Translations under genes and position numbers: made by a program
Part shown: positions 26,401-36,500 of the stretch, one piece after another
Numbering within the stretch: the stretch's first letter is position 1
Layout: each line of letters starts with the position of its first letter
Assembly: GCF_024749285.1 (NCBI RefSeq)
Contig: NZ_CP087196.1
Span: 5,766,001 to 5,830,000, forward strand
Direction: 5' to 3'
DNA: 64,000 bases
Origin: Pseudomonas sp. B21-015
GTDB lineage: Bacteria > Pseudomonadota > Gammaproteobacteria > Pseudomonadales > Pseudomonadaceae
The notes under the pieces: generated by a model
Told to the model about the DNA's origin: nothing
The model's database searches: none
What the model saw: only the letters and a program-made list of their open reading frames with translations

Positions 26401-29400
26401 CCTGGCTGTCGAACGTCAATTGTTTGTTGCGCAAATCAATCTCGCGAATGACCGCGTAAGGATTCGGATAAAACACCCCCTCTCTGACCGAGTGACCGCC
26501 CGAGCGATATGCATTGTCGACGCGATTCAGGTACTGACCGATCCGCCGCCCTCGTTCCAACGTGCCGTTGAACCCTTCGACCAGTGCGCTCACACCAATG
26601 GCCAATCCGCCGAGGATCACTCCGGCCCCGCCAAGAAACGCAGCGGCCGTACTGGCACCTGCCAGTCCGGCGCCCACACCGGCCACCGACAGTGCCAACC
26701 CCGTCGAATCGAACGCCAATTGCGTGCCGTATTGCGCCTGTTGCAGATCGTCCTTGGCATTGGCCAGCAGATAGATATCGAAACCCAGAGTGGCGAGTTG
26801 CAGCACTGTGGCCAGACCGTCCCGGGCAATATGCCCCAACGCGTTGACCACCACCGAGGAGGTGGTCCGGGCCACCAGTGGTGCATCGCTCAACGCCACC
26901 CGGAACAACTTGACCAGTTCCACGACGTCGAGCAGATTGCCATGCGCCAGTTGCGCGTAACTGAGGTAGCCATGCATTTGCACGGCAGTCGTCAGGCTCC
27001 GGTCTTCATTGATGTCGCTGACTTGCTCATGGGACTTGAGCGCCATCAGCAACGCCTGAACCGTAAAAGCCGCATTCAGGGTATGCACGGCGCTGACGTC
27101 GGTCGGGTCGACCTTGCCCGGTACTGACGGCTTGACCGACAGCGTCTGAAAAGTCTCCGTCAGGTAAGAGCGGATTCGCGACAGTACACTGTCAGTGCTC
27201 GACACCCTGACGGTGCGCGCGGGGTCCTTGAGATTGACCAGGCTGATTTCATACTGACCACCAGGCATTTCTCGCACACTGTCGAACACCGGCGCAAAGT
27301 CTCGCCCAAGGTTGTTTTCCGCGTGTAGACGAGCTGCACTGTTCTGAATCTGTCCTGCCCAGTAGCGAGCGTCCAGTTCGTTCAGTCCACGCCCCAGTCG
27401 GGCATTTTCCGACAACGAACGCGCCCTCAACGCGGCGTGATGCTCCCATGGTGTCACCGTCACACCGGGACTGATCGGATCATGGCTCAACAAACCCGAT
27501 ACATTATTGTGTGATGGCAGCGGCTGATCGGCGATAGCCGGGCCATTGAGGTCGACGACGTTGAACGTTGCGTCCATCAAGTGACTGATGTCATACGGTT
27601 TGGCCAGCTCCGGGCTGCTCAGAAATTGCTCAAGCGCGCGGTTCAGGTCCTGCGCCTGTTCAAACCCGAAAACACCGAAATTCGGATCGTAGAAGCGGTA
27701 GGCACTCGCCCCCCCATTGACGATTTTTGCGACCAGCAGGGAATGGCTTTCGGTGTTGAGCATCAAGGTGCAGGTAGACGTCCTGGTCTCTAGTGCATGC
27801 ATGACCTGATCCAGCCGGGACGCACCCAACAGGATGCCCGACCGCGCCATTGGCACCGTACGCAGTTCATCGAGGGTTGTTAGAAAAGCGTGGGTTTCAT
27901 TGGCGTCGGGCGAGAGGTTGGCATTGGCCAGCCTGCCGCTCAGAGCGTCCACGGCCGAGGGGCCCTTTTCAAGGGCCGCTGCCATGGCCAACACCAGTGG
28001 ATAACAGCGTCTTCCGGGATCGCCTTCACCCCGAACCAGCAATCCCTGAGGCATCAACCTCCCGCTGGAAGCGCCCTTCGCAATGAAAGTTTCCAACACT
28101 GTGGCGCTGCGCTCAAAGATAAGGTGACGCAGCTCGTATTCGGCCTGGAACCTGATCCTGGCAACGTGCTCACCCCATTGTCGGACACTCATCGGCTCCG
28201 CGAAGGCCAGCACCTTGAGCACTTGCGCACTAGGGACATCCCCGTGAAACGTCGACGGCTTTTTGAAGCCGGCCTCGAACCGGGGATTTTTTTGCTTGAG
28301 CAGCGTTTGCTCGATGGCTTCATAACGCGCCGCGAGGCCACGCTCGGCGGTATTGGAGGCAAGAGCCCGAGTAGCCTTCCAGGCTTCGCCGAAACCTTGT
28401 TCGTCGAGGGTCTGCGCTCCGAACAGACCACCGAGCACGACACGTTGCAAAGGGCTCAACTGGTTCAAGGGCAGCGAACCATGTTCAATGCGGGAGAACA
28501 TTTCGTTCAGGTTGCCCACCGATTGCGCCCCGTCCGACTTCGGCAGTTCGCTGACCGTTTGTGCCAGGATCTGCTGGCGCTCAGCAAAACTGATGGACAG
28601 CGGTTTGTCTAAGGTTACTTCGCCACTTAACTTGTCGTTCATCGCCCGGATGAAGCGCTCGCCCTGTTCATCGAGCAGTCGTTGCAGCACGTCAGTCAAC
28701 AAAACCGGCTTGCCTTCGATGACTGGCCATCCTTGTTTGAAGGTCAGGGTCTGCCCCTTCAGCAACTCCGCAAGATTGCCGGTATATCGAGCCTTATATT
28801 TGCCGTCGCGCCAACTCTGCTGTTCTTTCGACACCCACTCTTCATGTTCTGTGACATTGTCGACCCACCCGCTAATGGTCTCTTCTTCTGTCGCACGGTT
28901 GTATCCGGTGTCGAGTTTCAGCTGATCTTTCAGCTGCGCCATAGTGTCCGGAGCGCAGTTGGCTTGCATAAAATCGTCCATCCCCCAAATGGCAGCTCCG
29001 GGCCCGGTCAAGAGAATCGTCCCAGCGGCCTGGGGATAGATTCCGTCGCGATGGTAATTACCTATGGCGTTGAACAGTTTGGGAATATTCGGATCCCTAT
29101 AGTCCAGGGGACGGTGTGTCAGCTCACTTTCCCGCTGAAGGATTTCTTGAGCGAACTGCCCGGCCAAATCGCTATCCCAATGAGCACCCGTTTCGATGAT
29201 TTTCTGTTCCACATCGAGCAGCAAGTCGTAATTGCTGCGAATGCGCTTCATGATCGAATCAACCATTCCGGACTCAGGATGAGCCATGATGAAAGCGTTC
29301 ATCTCTTTGTTGCCAAGCGCCGTTCCCAAACGAACACCTTCCTGTGGAACGGTCAGCCCTTTGGTCGCGGCAAAAATATCAAGCACGTCAGGACTGCTTT

Positions 29401-30499
29401 CTGAAAACTTGACTAAAGCTTCCCGGTCTTCGACGGGTACTGACTCCACGTGACTCTTGTACCTATTCTTGTCACGCTTGGGCATCAAGGCAGGATTACC
29501 ATTGAGCAACAACTGCAAGACACCCAACTTTTGACCGAAGGAATACTTGCTGATGTCTACACCGCCCAACTCTTCGACCAATGGCGGCAGATAGTCCAGG
29601 TCACTGTAAGTACCGCCCTCCAGGCTTTGCGCCTGAAGTCGAACCACATCCGAAGCGGCGGCCAGATTCCCGCGAAACGACACTTCGCGCTCATAGACGT
29701 CCCACAGAAAGTGAGAGCTGAATGCCGCGCGGGCATCGCGTACCCGAACGTGCTCCCCCGCCATCGCCAAGTGACTCTCCAGGTATCGCGCCCTCGCGGC
29801 TTCAAGCGTGACCCGATCCTGCCCATAGGCGTTGACCAACAAATCTATGCGCGCATCGTCACCTTTGCCGCCACGTTGTTGAACAGCTTTGACGTGTTCG
29901 AACATTTGCTGTCGCAGAACCACCACACGACGTTCGACAAGTTCAAACAGATCCTTGAGCCGGGTCAGTTCCGCCCCCCCCGTCTCCATGGCATGCGCCT
30001 TGGCGGCTTGGGTAATAATCCGATTGGTATCAAAAGCCATCAGCGCATCAGGGTCATACCAAAGATTCAAGGTATAACCGTCTTTACTCAGCACTTGCTT
30101 CCAGATATTGAAATAGTCGCGCTGATTATCCCCGAACAGGGCGCCGCCCACCCAGACAAAGTGCAACTTTTTTGGCACAGGTTTGGCAGCGCTCAACAGT
30201 TCGACTGTTGTATTTAAACGCCGCAAGTAGTCCGCCAACTTATCCTGAACTGCTTGTAGCGCGGTACTTGAACCCCTTGGACTTATTGATTCAAGTGTTT
30301 CCTTCAAAAGGCTTACTGGCGTCAGCCGGGCCTGCGGACTCGATGCTTCGACAGCACCTTCGTAGTAACGCAAGGCTGCATCATACTCCGGCACGGTTTC
30401 GAAACCATTCAACGCCGACTCCAACTCGCTGCGCTCAAACAATGTCGAAAGAGCGTTAGCTTGATTAAGCGCTACAGGGGTTTTACTGTTCACTATCAT
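23459..30499 (-). CDS. TcdA/TcdB- and lymphostatin-like giant glycosyltransferase toxin A
   Basis: This 2346-residue protein is predicted to enter eukaryotic cells and glycosylate a host protein. An N-terminal helical region spans 1 to about 110. A GT44 glycosyltransferase domain follows, with LHFVWVGG at 112-119, AASDVVRL, and a D300-x-D302 motif within GGTYSDLDYLPPL, the metal/UDP-sugar site of clostridial glucosylating toxins. A cysteine-peptidase-like triad comes next: C832 (GRRCYPLVLAMAAAL), H919 (ESHSLLVA) and D938 (FYDPNFG). A hydrophobic TcdA/TcdB pore-like segment spans about 1222-1307, rich in Gly/Ala/Val, and a beta-rich C-terminus of about 1000 residues lacks clostridial CROP repeats. 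The ATG at 30499 is assumed; a GTG at 30493 is better spaced from AAGGA. No signal peptide or secretion gene is nearby. It is a full-length paralog of the next gene. Confidence 0.87.
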   Translation of the reverse strand: MIVNSKTPVALNQANALSTLFERSELESALNGFETVPEYDAALRYYEGAVEASSPQARLTPVSLLKETLESISPRGSSTALQAVQDKLADYLRRLNTTVELLSAAKPVPKKLHFVWVGGALFGDNQRDYFNIWKQVLSKDGYTLNLWYDPDALMAFDTNRIITQAAKAHAMETGGAELTRLKDLFELVERRVVVLRQQMFEHVKAVQQRGGKGDDARIDLLVNAYGQDRVTLEAARARYLESHLAMAGEHVRVRDARAAFSSHFLWDVYEREVSFRGNLAAASDVVRLQAQSLEGGTYSDLDYLPPLVEELGGVDISKYSFGQKLGVLQLLLNGNPALMPKRDKNRYKSHVESVPVEDREALVKFSESSPDVLDIFAATKGLTVPQEGVRLGTALGNKEMNAFIMAHPESGMVDSIMKRIRSNYDLLLDVEQKIIETGAHWDSDLAGQFAQEILQRESELTHRPLDYRDPNIPKLFNAIGNYHRDGIYPQAAGTILLTGPGAAIWGMDDFMQANCAPDTMAQLKDQLKLDTGYNRATEEETISGWVDNVTEHEEWVSKEQQSWRDGKYKARYTGNLAELLKGQTLTFKQGWPVIEGKPVLLTDVLQRLLDEQGERFIRAMNDKLSGEVTLDKPLSISFAERQQILAQTVSELPKSDGAQSVGNLNEMFSRIEHGSLPLNQLSPLQRVVLGGLFGAQTLDEQGFGEAWKATRALASNTAERGLAARYEAIEQTLLKQKNPRFEAGFKKPSTFHGDVPSAQVLKVLAFAEPMSVRQWGEHVARIRFQAEYELRHLIFERSATVLETFIAKGASSGRLMPQGLLVRGEGDPGRRCYPLVLAMAAALEKGPSAVDALSGRLANANLSPDANETHAFLTTLDELRTVPMARSGILLGASRLDQVMHALETRTSTCTLMLNTESHSLLVAKIVNGGASAYRFYDPNFGVFGFEQAQDLNRALEQFLSSPELAKPYDISHLMDATFNVVDLNGPAIADQPLPSHNNVSGLLSHDPISPGVTVTPWEHHAALRARSLSENARLGRGLNELDARYWAGQIQNSAARLHAENNLGRDFAPVFDSVREMPGGQYEISLVNLKDPARTVRVSSTDSVLSRIRSYLTETFQTLSVKPSVPGKVDPTDVSAVHTLNAAFTVQALLMALKSHEQVSDINEDRSLTTAVQMHGYLSYAQLAHGNLLDVVELVKLFRVALSDAPLVARTTSSVVVNALGHIARDGLATVLQLATLGFDIYLLANAKDDLQQAQYGTQLAFDSTGLALSVAGVGAGLAGASTAAAFLGGAGVILGGLAIGVSALVEGFNGTLERGRRIGQYLNRVDNAYRSGGHSVREGVFYPNPYAVIREIDLRNKQLTFDSQEIFSANTSALHPPEPNIDRSKAINIRQHFGLSEHATITDPTTFQALVLPCVAKTWFGFNYSALPFSTTRSEHFETALKLEYDAAGGRQFWFTFYKFPSEYILHNLYPVEVETTINILLDEEPRSLLVPELPKILRGKLSYSIEGLGGHCALTLNPGVRSVSLSQAQKSRPMAWTLHALWLSEEDIDVGEGQLKLGAVDVQVMGTPELIVQTSHNSFRVDWTARQVLLEELEADPSVDTATIQARVRKLARTNRLASPFTAVQNFPVPFADPQEPQLTTAFYEQARDRFIYARDLPPALANQARLGAVMGEQAYFYCSREALIWRSDVVTGQVHRFYRLMDPVPGSSISVFQDLGHGVIRIVQQVTQRTGREAEVIYLLGEEEVKLMAIACHLTERQHNLLLKDVMKGWSNFFWDYELLVKDSKLWPLTQVKVVDYKPAAFVSITPLTEGKKDPVSTWVRDADGLVIRPDMSQTEGPGGPVSPLLLTPTTSAGDVFLFYDKHNHTLYRQKIGPAVTGVDAQAERIDLYNVIEVVANEGRYVALTREGLYFDIDDQGRSQLAAITEDWLEDARGPLGIGFEWWTEVEAVARKYQALSFAILGLGNGRGGAKLCAWYTDHRWLMADFGPEKVVRLVATTPNDQAGWLLDVSAGQLYRQAFFEPEKLQILFENGQQLLRQDLLPAPQKVWSQWSFAHVWAHETGLRGRTLEGVELEMRFGEPARIVGVTGDWVMAKQGTNDPYDAGVRHALKALVSEHPHEAFISVGGHSGYQWYVVDIDQVVGEVNTGLETRLLGVRQKKTALLHEVPSQVTYSASRDVWLESSVARREGEVLSLEFQGELKDLMPLIPDGVSQLVLSYGSSAISCCLSSAVWQQLECIVVDGRRSVMPGTLIVETGAQDTWRVSRVEGQLLLTDPATGHTLIMRDQFADSNSHNPVTLRLQVHGATMTVTQDDLVQALAIEDEDNQLAALMTKMAVTEPLTP

Positions 30500-30511
30500 T
30501 TCCTTATGAAT

Positions 30512-30560
30512 AAAAATCGACAGCCACTCACACACTGAACAGGTCCAATGTGTGAGTAGC
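30512..30560 (-). terminator. Hairpin with T-run between the two toxin genes
   Basis: On the minus strand GCTACTCACACA (30560-30549) pairs with TGTGTGAGTGGC (30534-30523) in a 12-base stem with one G-T pair, followed by TGTCGATTTTTA. It lies in the 70-base gap after the upstream toxin gene. It could end most transcripts or attenuate expression of the downstream toxin gene, whose ribosome site comes directly after it. Confidence 0.65.
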
Positions 30561-30569
30561 TTTCAGAAT

Positions 30570-33500
30570 TTAACTTTCGACTGTTTCTACTTTTCCGACC
30601 GGCAAAAGTTTATTGAGCAATATGCTGTTCGAGGTGTCCTTTCTGGCGAGCAGTGCACTCACCAGTGTCGATACCGCAAAGGACTGATAGCCGCTCATTG
30701 CCAGAAATACATCTCCGCGCAAGGCTGGGTCCACCGCAAATACCTGACGGAAGATCAAACTGTGCCCGCTGTCGGAATCAACAATCACCAAGTGTTCATC
30801 AACCCGGTTCACCCACAACTGATCCACAACTACGATATCCCAGATCAGTTTTCCTGGGACCGAAGGCGTGTGATCAAGCGAATAGCGGCAATCGACGATG
30901 ACCGATTCAAGCTTCAACCACGCCGCCCTGGTAAGCCGACTGGTTATCGAACCTTGACCTATTTTGAGAACCAGGATGCTGACATCATCGGCAATCAACG
31001 GGAGTAGGTCCTTGCCCATCTTCGGCCCTTCGACCGTTAGGACTTCGTCATTTCGCTGAATATAGACAAGGGGCCCGACCTTGTTTTCTTGCGGATAGGT
31101 GTGCAAGAAACCATCCGCGTATTCGTGCAGCATCACATTGGTTTGATTCTGAGTGCCCACCAGCGCGTATTGCGCGGCAGTGTCGATAGTCGGAATCCGG
31201 ATCAACCGTCCGGTCCGGACCACGTACCATTGCAAGTAGTCAGGGTCTTTGACGCAAAGAAAGTCAGCGCATCGATGTTCGTTCGCCAGCGCCGCCAATC
31301 CGTCACGCAATTCACCTTCCAGTGCAGCGACCCAATGGCTGTCAACGCCCGTAATCCGTGCCGGTTCGTTGTGCTGTAAATCCATCTCCACGCCTTCACG
31401 AGTCGTTGCCCTCAGGCCAGCGCCTTCCACTGTCACGTCGATAAAGGTCCAGGGCGCCCACTCCTGCATGGGGGTCGGCAATGCCTCAGCCTGTAACAGC
31501 TTCGTTCCCTGGGCAAATGCCGCGTCCAAGTGGTCCGGATCGATAAAACCTTGGCGGACAATCTTGCCGGTTGAAAGATCGAACAGCCAGACGGCCTGGT
31601 TGTCCGGAGTAATACTCAGCAACCGTACTTCTTTCCCCTGCCCCAGGTCCGCGAGTAGCAGTCGATCATCAAGGTACCAGGCGCACAAACCGGCATTGCC
31701 CTGCAAGCCTGTCAAGCCCAGGATGGCAAAGCTCGACACCGGGTACTGTGTCGCCACCGTTGCGAGTGCGGACCACCATTGGGTTCGATCTTTGAGCCAG
31801 GACTCAGTCAACCCGCCCAATCGCAGATGCCCGTCCGGCATCATATTAAAGAACAGGCCGGAGTCGGTCAGCGCAAGAAAGCCCTGCTCAACGGCGACAA
31901 CATTTTTCAACCCCTGTGGGCCGATTCCGCTGGAGGACCATTGTGCGCGACCATTCACTATCGACCTTTGCTGTCGCACGAGTCTTCGGTCAGTTTTGTC
32001 GAAGGTGACAAACACTTCACCCTCGACCCCAGCGGGAGCGATGAGCAGAAGGTCGGCCAAAGCCTTGATCGAGTCTGTCCATCCCCGCAAACGGTGACGC
32101 CTGGCCGGTGCACGGATGGTCAAGCCGTCACTGTCCCGGACCCAGATCAGATCTCGACGCTTGTCATCCAGCTGCCAACAAATCGATACCAGTGCACCGG
32201 GACGCCAGTTCACGGTATTCGTTGATTCTCTCGGCAATATATAATCGCCCAGCACCTGCTTCCAGTCAGTCAGCCTGTCCGCGTCCAGAACTGGCTGGAG
32301 TGCGGGAACCAGACCCAGGGTGATCGAACTTAGCCACACCGCACGGTCATGGATCAGGTAGGTCAGTTCATCATGCTGACCGTCCTTTCGAATGAACTGC
32401 TGCACGACCTGGACAGCACCATGGGCCGTCACCTCGCATCGGATAATGGTCGCTTTGCCCTGCGGTATGAGTAGACGATAGCTCTGAACCAGCGTGCCGG
32501 TGGTTGCGTCGACCTGCCAGACATCAAAACTCTCAGGGTGATAGAAGTAGGCAAAGTCCTCCGCCACTGCTCCCAATATGGCCTCATCGGCCAATATCAC
32601 TTTTGAATCGCGTATATACAGAAAGCGATCCCGAGCCGAGTCGTAATACGCGGCCACCGTCCTGGGCTCATCCGGCTTTTCGAATGGAACGACAAACTCA
32701 TGAACGGGGGTATATGGCATGGCCAGTCGATGCTCAAGGGCCAGTGACTTGAAATGATCCAGCAACGCTTGCTCCCCGAGCGCCGGATCCGCATCTTCTT
32801 CGACCACCTCCAACCGCAGGGCAACAAGATCAACGCGCATGATCTTGTTACCAGCCAGCTTGAGCAATACATCGTGAGCGCCATTGCCACTGAATTTCAC
32901 ATCCAAGGTGTTTGAAACAAGTCGACCCGCGGCTTCTATCCGGATGTCTGCCTCCGCCAGCCAGGGAGCCAGCAGCACCCAGCGCATCGCATTATGACCC
33001 GGCGCATTGAGTTCGAGGCTCACACCTGGGTTGAGCAGTACAGAACATAGAGCACCTGCCCCTTCTATCCGGTAGGAAGCCATGCCGTGCCACATCTTCG
33101 GCAGCACGGGCACCACCAGAGAGCGCTCGATGTTGTCGAGACGAACGTTGAAAACCGTTGGCTTGTATACGGGGTTCAACCGGTTGACCACGTACTCACC
33201 GGGAAATGAGTAGAACGAAAACAGGAACTGCCATTGCCCCTGTTCGTTCTTTTTCTCCAGCCGACGTGCCGTGTCGAATCCACCGGCATGACGAAACGTG
33301 ACAAACGGCAGCAACTTGTATTCGTAGCCGTACCACGTCTTGGGTGTGCAAGGCAGAACGATCGTTTGCCCTGCCTGCGGTGAGAAAGGTGCCGAGCCGG
33401 GCAATTCAAGACCCTGGCGAATGTCGGTGGCGCGAGCGTAATCCACGTCGAAATCCGGAACCCCAAAATGGTCCCGAAGCGGAAACAGCTTCGGGCTGTC

Positions 33501-36500
33501 GAAACGGACAGTGGATGCGTGCAAATCCAACTCGGCGAATACCAGCGATGGATGTGCAATCCAGGCATTCGACGCCTTATCCAGGTGATAGCCGCCTTGC
33601 AAATAAGCCTTTTCCAGCCCATCGAAAAACAGCGCGACCTCCTTGGCCTCCTCCGCAATGGTGGCAAAACCTTCGGCCAGCGCAGCAACGCCCACCGCCA
33701 ACCCGCCCAGAATCACCCCGCCGCCTCCCAATACCGCAGCAACCGTACCCGCACCTGCAAGTGCGGCACCCAGGCCTGCAGCGGCCAATACCACGCTGGC
33801 GGAGTCGAACGCCAACTGCGTCCCGAACTGTGCCTTTTCAATGTCATTGGCTGCGTGGCTCAATTGGTAAATATCAAAGCCGACATTCACCAGTCCCAAC
33901 ACCGTACCCACCCCTTCGTTGGCAATATGCCCCAAGGCTCTTTGCACGAGTGGCGCGCTGGTTCTGGCGATCAGCTTTTCATCGTCCAGTGCCTGGCGAA
34001 CCAGTTTTACAATGCCAATGACATCCACGACATTGCCATGGGCAAGCTGGGCATAGTTCACATAAGCATGCAGGCGAATAGCGGTGGTCAGCGCATTGTC
34101 ACCACCACTTGCCGCGCCTTCATGATGTCGCAGCGCGTTCATCAAAGCCTGTATGGTGAAACCGGCATTGAGCGTATGGACACTGCCCGCCTCAGTCGGA
34201 TCGAACTCGGAGACTGGCGACCGTTGTTTGCTGGCCAACGTCTCGAAAAGCCCGGAGAGAAACGCCTTTATCCTGAGAAACCGGTGATCATCACTCGTGA
34301 CATGCGCCATGGTCTGCTCAACCTTGGGGTCGACCAGACTGATCTTGTATTCCCCGCTCGGCGTAACCTCCAACGTCTCGAACAACGGGACGGCATCCGC
34401 CGATAATTGGTGCTGGGTCTGCAACTGCCTTGTCGCCTGGGCGATCTGTTCTCCCCACCAGTGAGCATCCAACTCCAGCAAAGAGCTGCCCAGCGCTACA
34501 TTGCTCACCAGCGATCGCCCACGGGCACTGGCCACGCGTTGTCGAACCCGTGACAGCGTTTGTTCAGGCAAAGCGCCGGGTTTGGACAAGCTTGACACTT
34601 CGATACCGGACGCCAGCACCATCTTGTTCAGGCTGACGCCGTCGAGCTCGATCAGATCGAAGGTCGGCCTCTGCGCATCGCCAAAGGCTGCGTAATGCCT
34701 GGCCATCTGCTTACTGACGAAAAAGTGCGTCAATGCATCATTGAACGCCAGGGGTGTAACAAACTCGCAGATTCCGAAGTTCGGGTCGTAAAGAAGATAA
34801 ATGCTGCGCTCGCCTTCGAAGACTTTCGCCACCAGCATCGAGTGGTTGTCCGAGTTGAGCATCATGGTAGTAGTGGCTGTTTTCTCTTCCAGCATCGCTA
34901 CGATCTGAGTCAGTTCAGAGCGCATCAATGGCTTGCCGATGTCATCGACAGGGGCATCACGCAGCTCTTCGATCATGTTCACAAACACCCTTGAATCACT
35001 GGCCTCAGGCTCAGTGACGGCCAGGTAAAAGCGCTCCCGCAATGTGTTTGCCGCATTGTTGCCTTTATGAAGAGCAGCAGCCATGGCCAGCGCCAATGGG
35101 TAGCAGCGCCCGGCGACCCGGTCGCCCGTGCCTTCGAGCAACAAGTCCTGTGGCACCATTTTGAAACTGCCTTGATCGAAGCTCGCCAGCACTTCTCCCA
35201 TTTGCTCGCTGATCCGGTCGCGGTATTCGAGTTTCGCCACGCGCTGAATTTTAGCGACCTGCTTGCCCCACTGGCGCAAAGTCAGCGGTTGTTCCAGTGC
35301 ATCTTTCTTCAGTCCCAAGGCGGTTTCGGAATACGTCGGGGGCTGATCGACAGGGCTTACAAGCCCGGCCAGAAAAGCCGGAGCCTGGCGCTGGTACAGC
35401 GCGTACTCGATCACCGAGTAACGGCCCGCCGTCCCCAGTTCGCGGAGGTTGCTGGCCAGCTTCTCCAACTGCGGGCGAGCCGCATCAAGGCTGCGATTAT
35501 CCAGGGTTTGCGCGCCGGTCAAGGCACCGAGCAACAGACGTTGCAAGGGGCTCAACTGAGCGACTTCGACACTACCCTTGGCGAGTCGACTCAAGAGTTC
35601 ATCAAGCGACAACTGTTGCGTCTGCGGATCGCTCAATGATGCAGGGGGCAGTGTCCTGGCACTTTGGGCGCGGATCGACTGACGCTCATCGAAACTCAGT
35701 GAGACAGCCTTGTCGAAGGTCACCGCACCGTTATGGCGGCGATTCATCATGCGCATGAACGGTTCACCCAACTCATCGGCCAGATGCTGCAACAGGTCGG
35801 TGGACAATACATGGCGCCCCTCGATCACCGGCCAGCCTTCATCGAAATCAATGCTCTGGTGCTTGAGCAGTTCTGCCATGTTTCCTTTGTAATGGGCTTT
35901 CAATTCGCCGTCGGTCCAGCGCTTTTTTTCCGCTTCGAGCCAAGCCTCCATGTTCTCAGCGTTTTCTTTCCACGAGTGGTCCCTATCCTCCTCCGTTGCG
36001 TTGTTGAACCCTGTGTGCAACCGTAAGGCATCCCGAAATGCATCAGCGCCACCCGGCGTCAAAAGCTTGCTTTCGTAGTCCACTAGACCGGCCCGCACAG
36101 CCCCCGGCCCCGTCAAGAATATCGAGCCCTGAGCTTGGGGACGGATGCCGTCACTGAAGTAATCGCCTATCCCCCTGCACAAGTCACTGGCCCGAAAATC
36201 ATCGCCGCCGGCTTTTTGATCGAAGATATCGAATTCGTCCCTGAGCACTTCCTCCGTTAACCTATAAATGCTATTGCCATCGTGGTATTTGATTTTGCGC
36301 TTGTCGGCCTGAAGTTCAACTGCCAGCAGTACACGCTGGTGGATCTCGAAGCGCTCGATGATGGCTTCCAGCGCGGCCGACCCTGGATGGCTAATAATCA
36401 GCGCATTGGACTCGCCGTTGTCGATCATCGCCAACCGCAAACTGTCGGGCTGAACATCGCGATCCTTGAGTGGAGCAAACACCTGTTCTAACGTAGGCGC

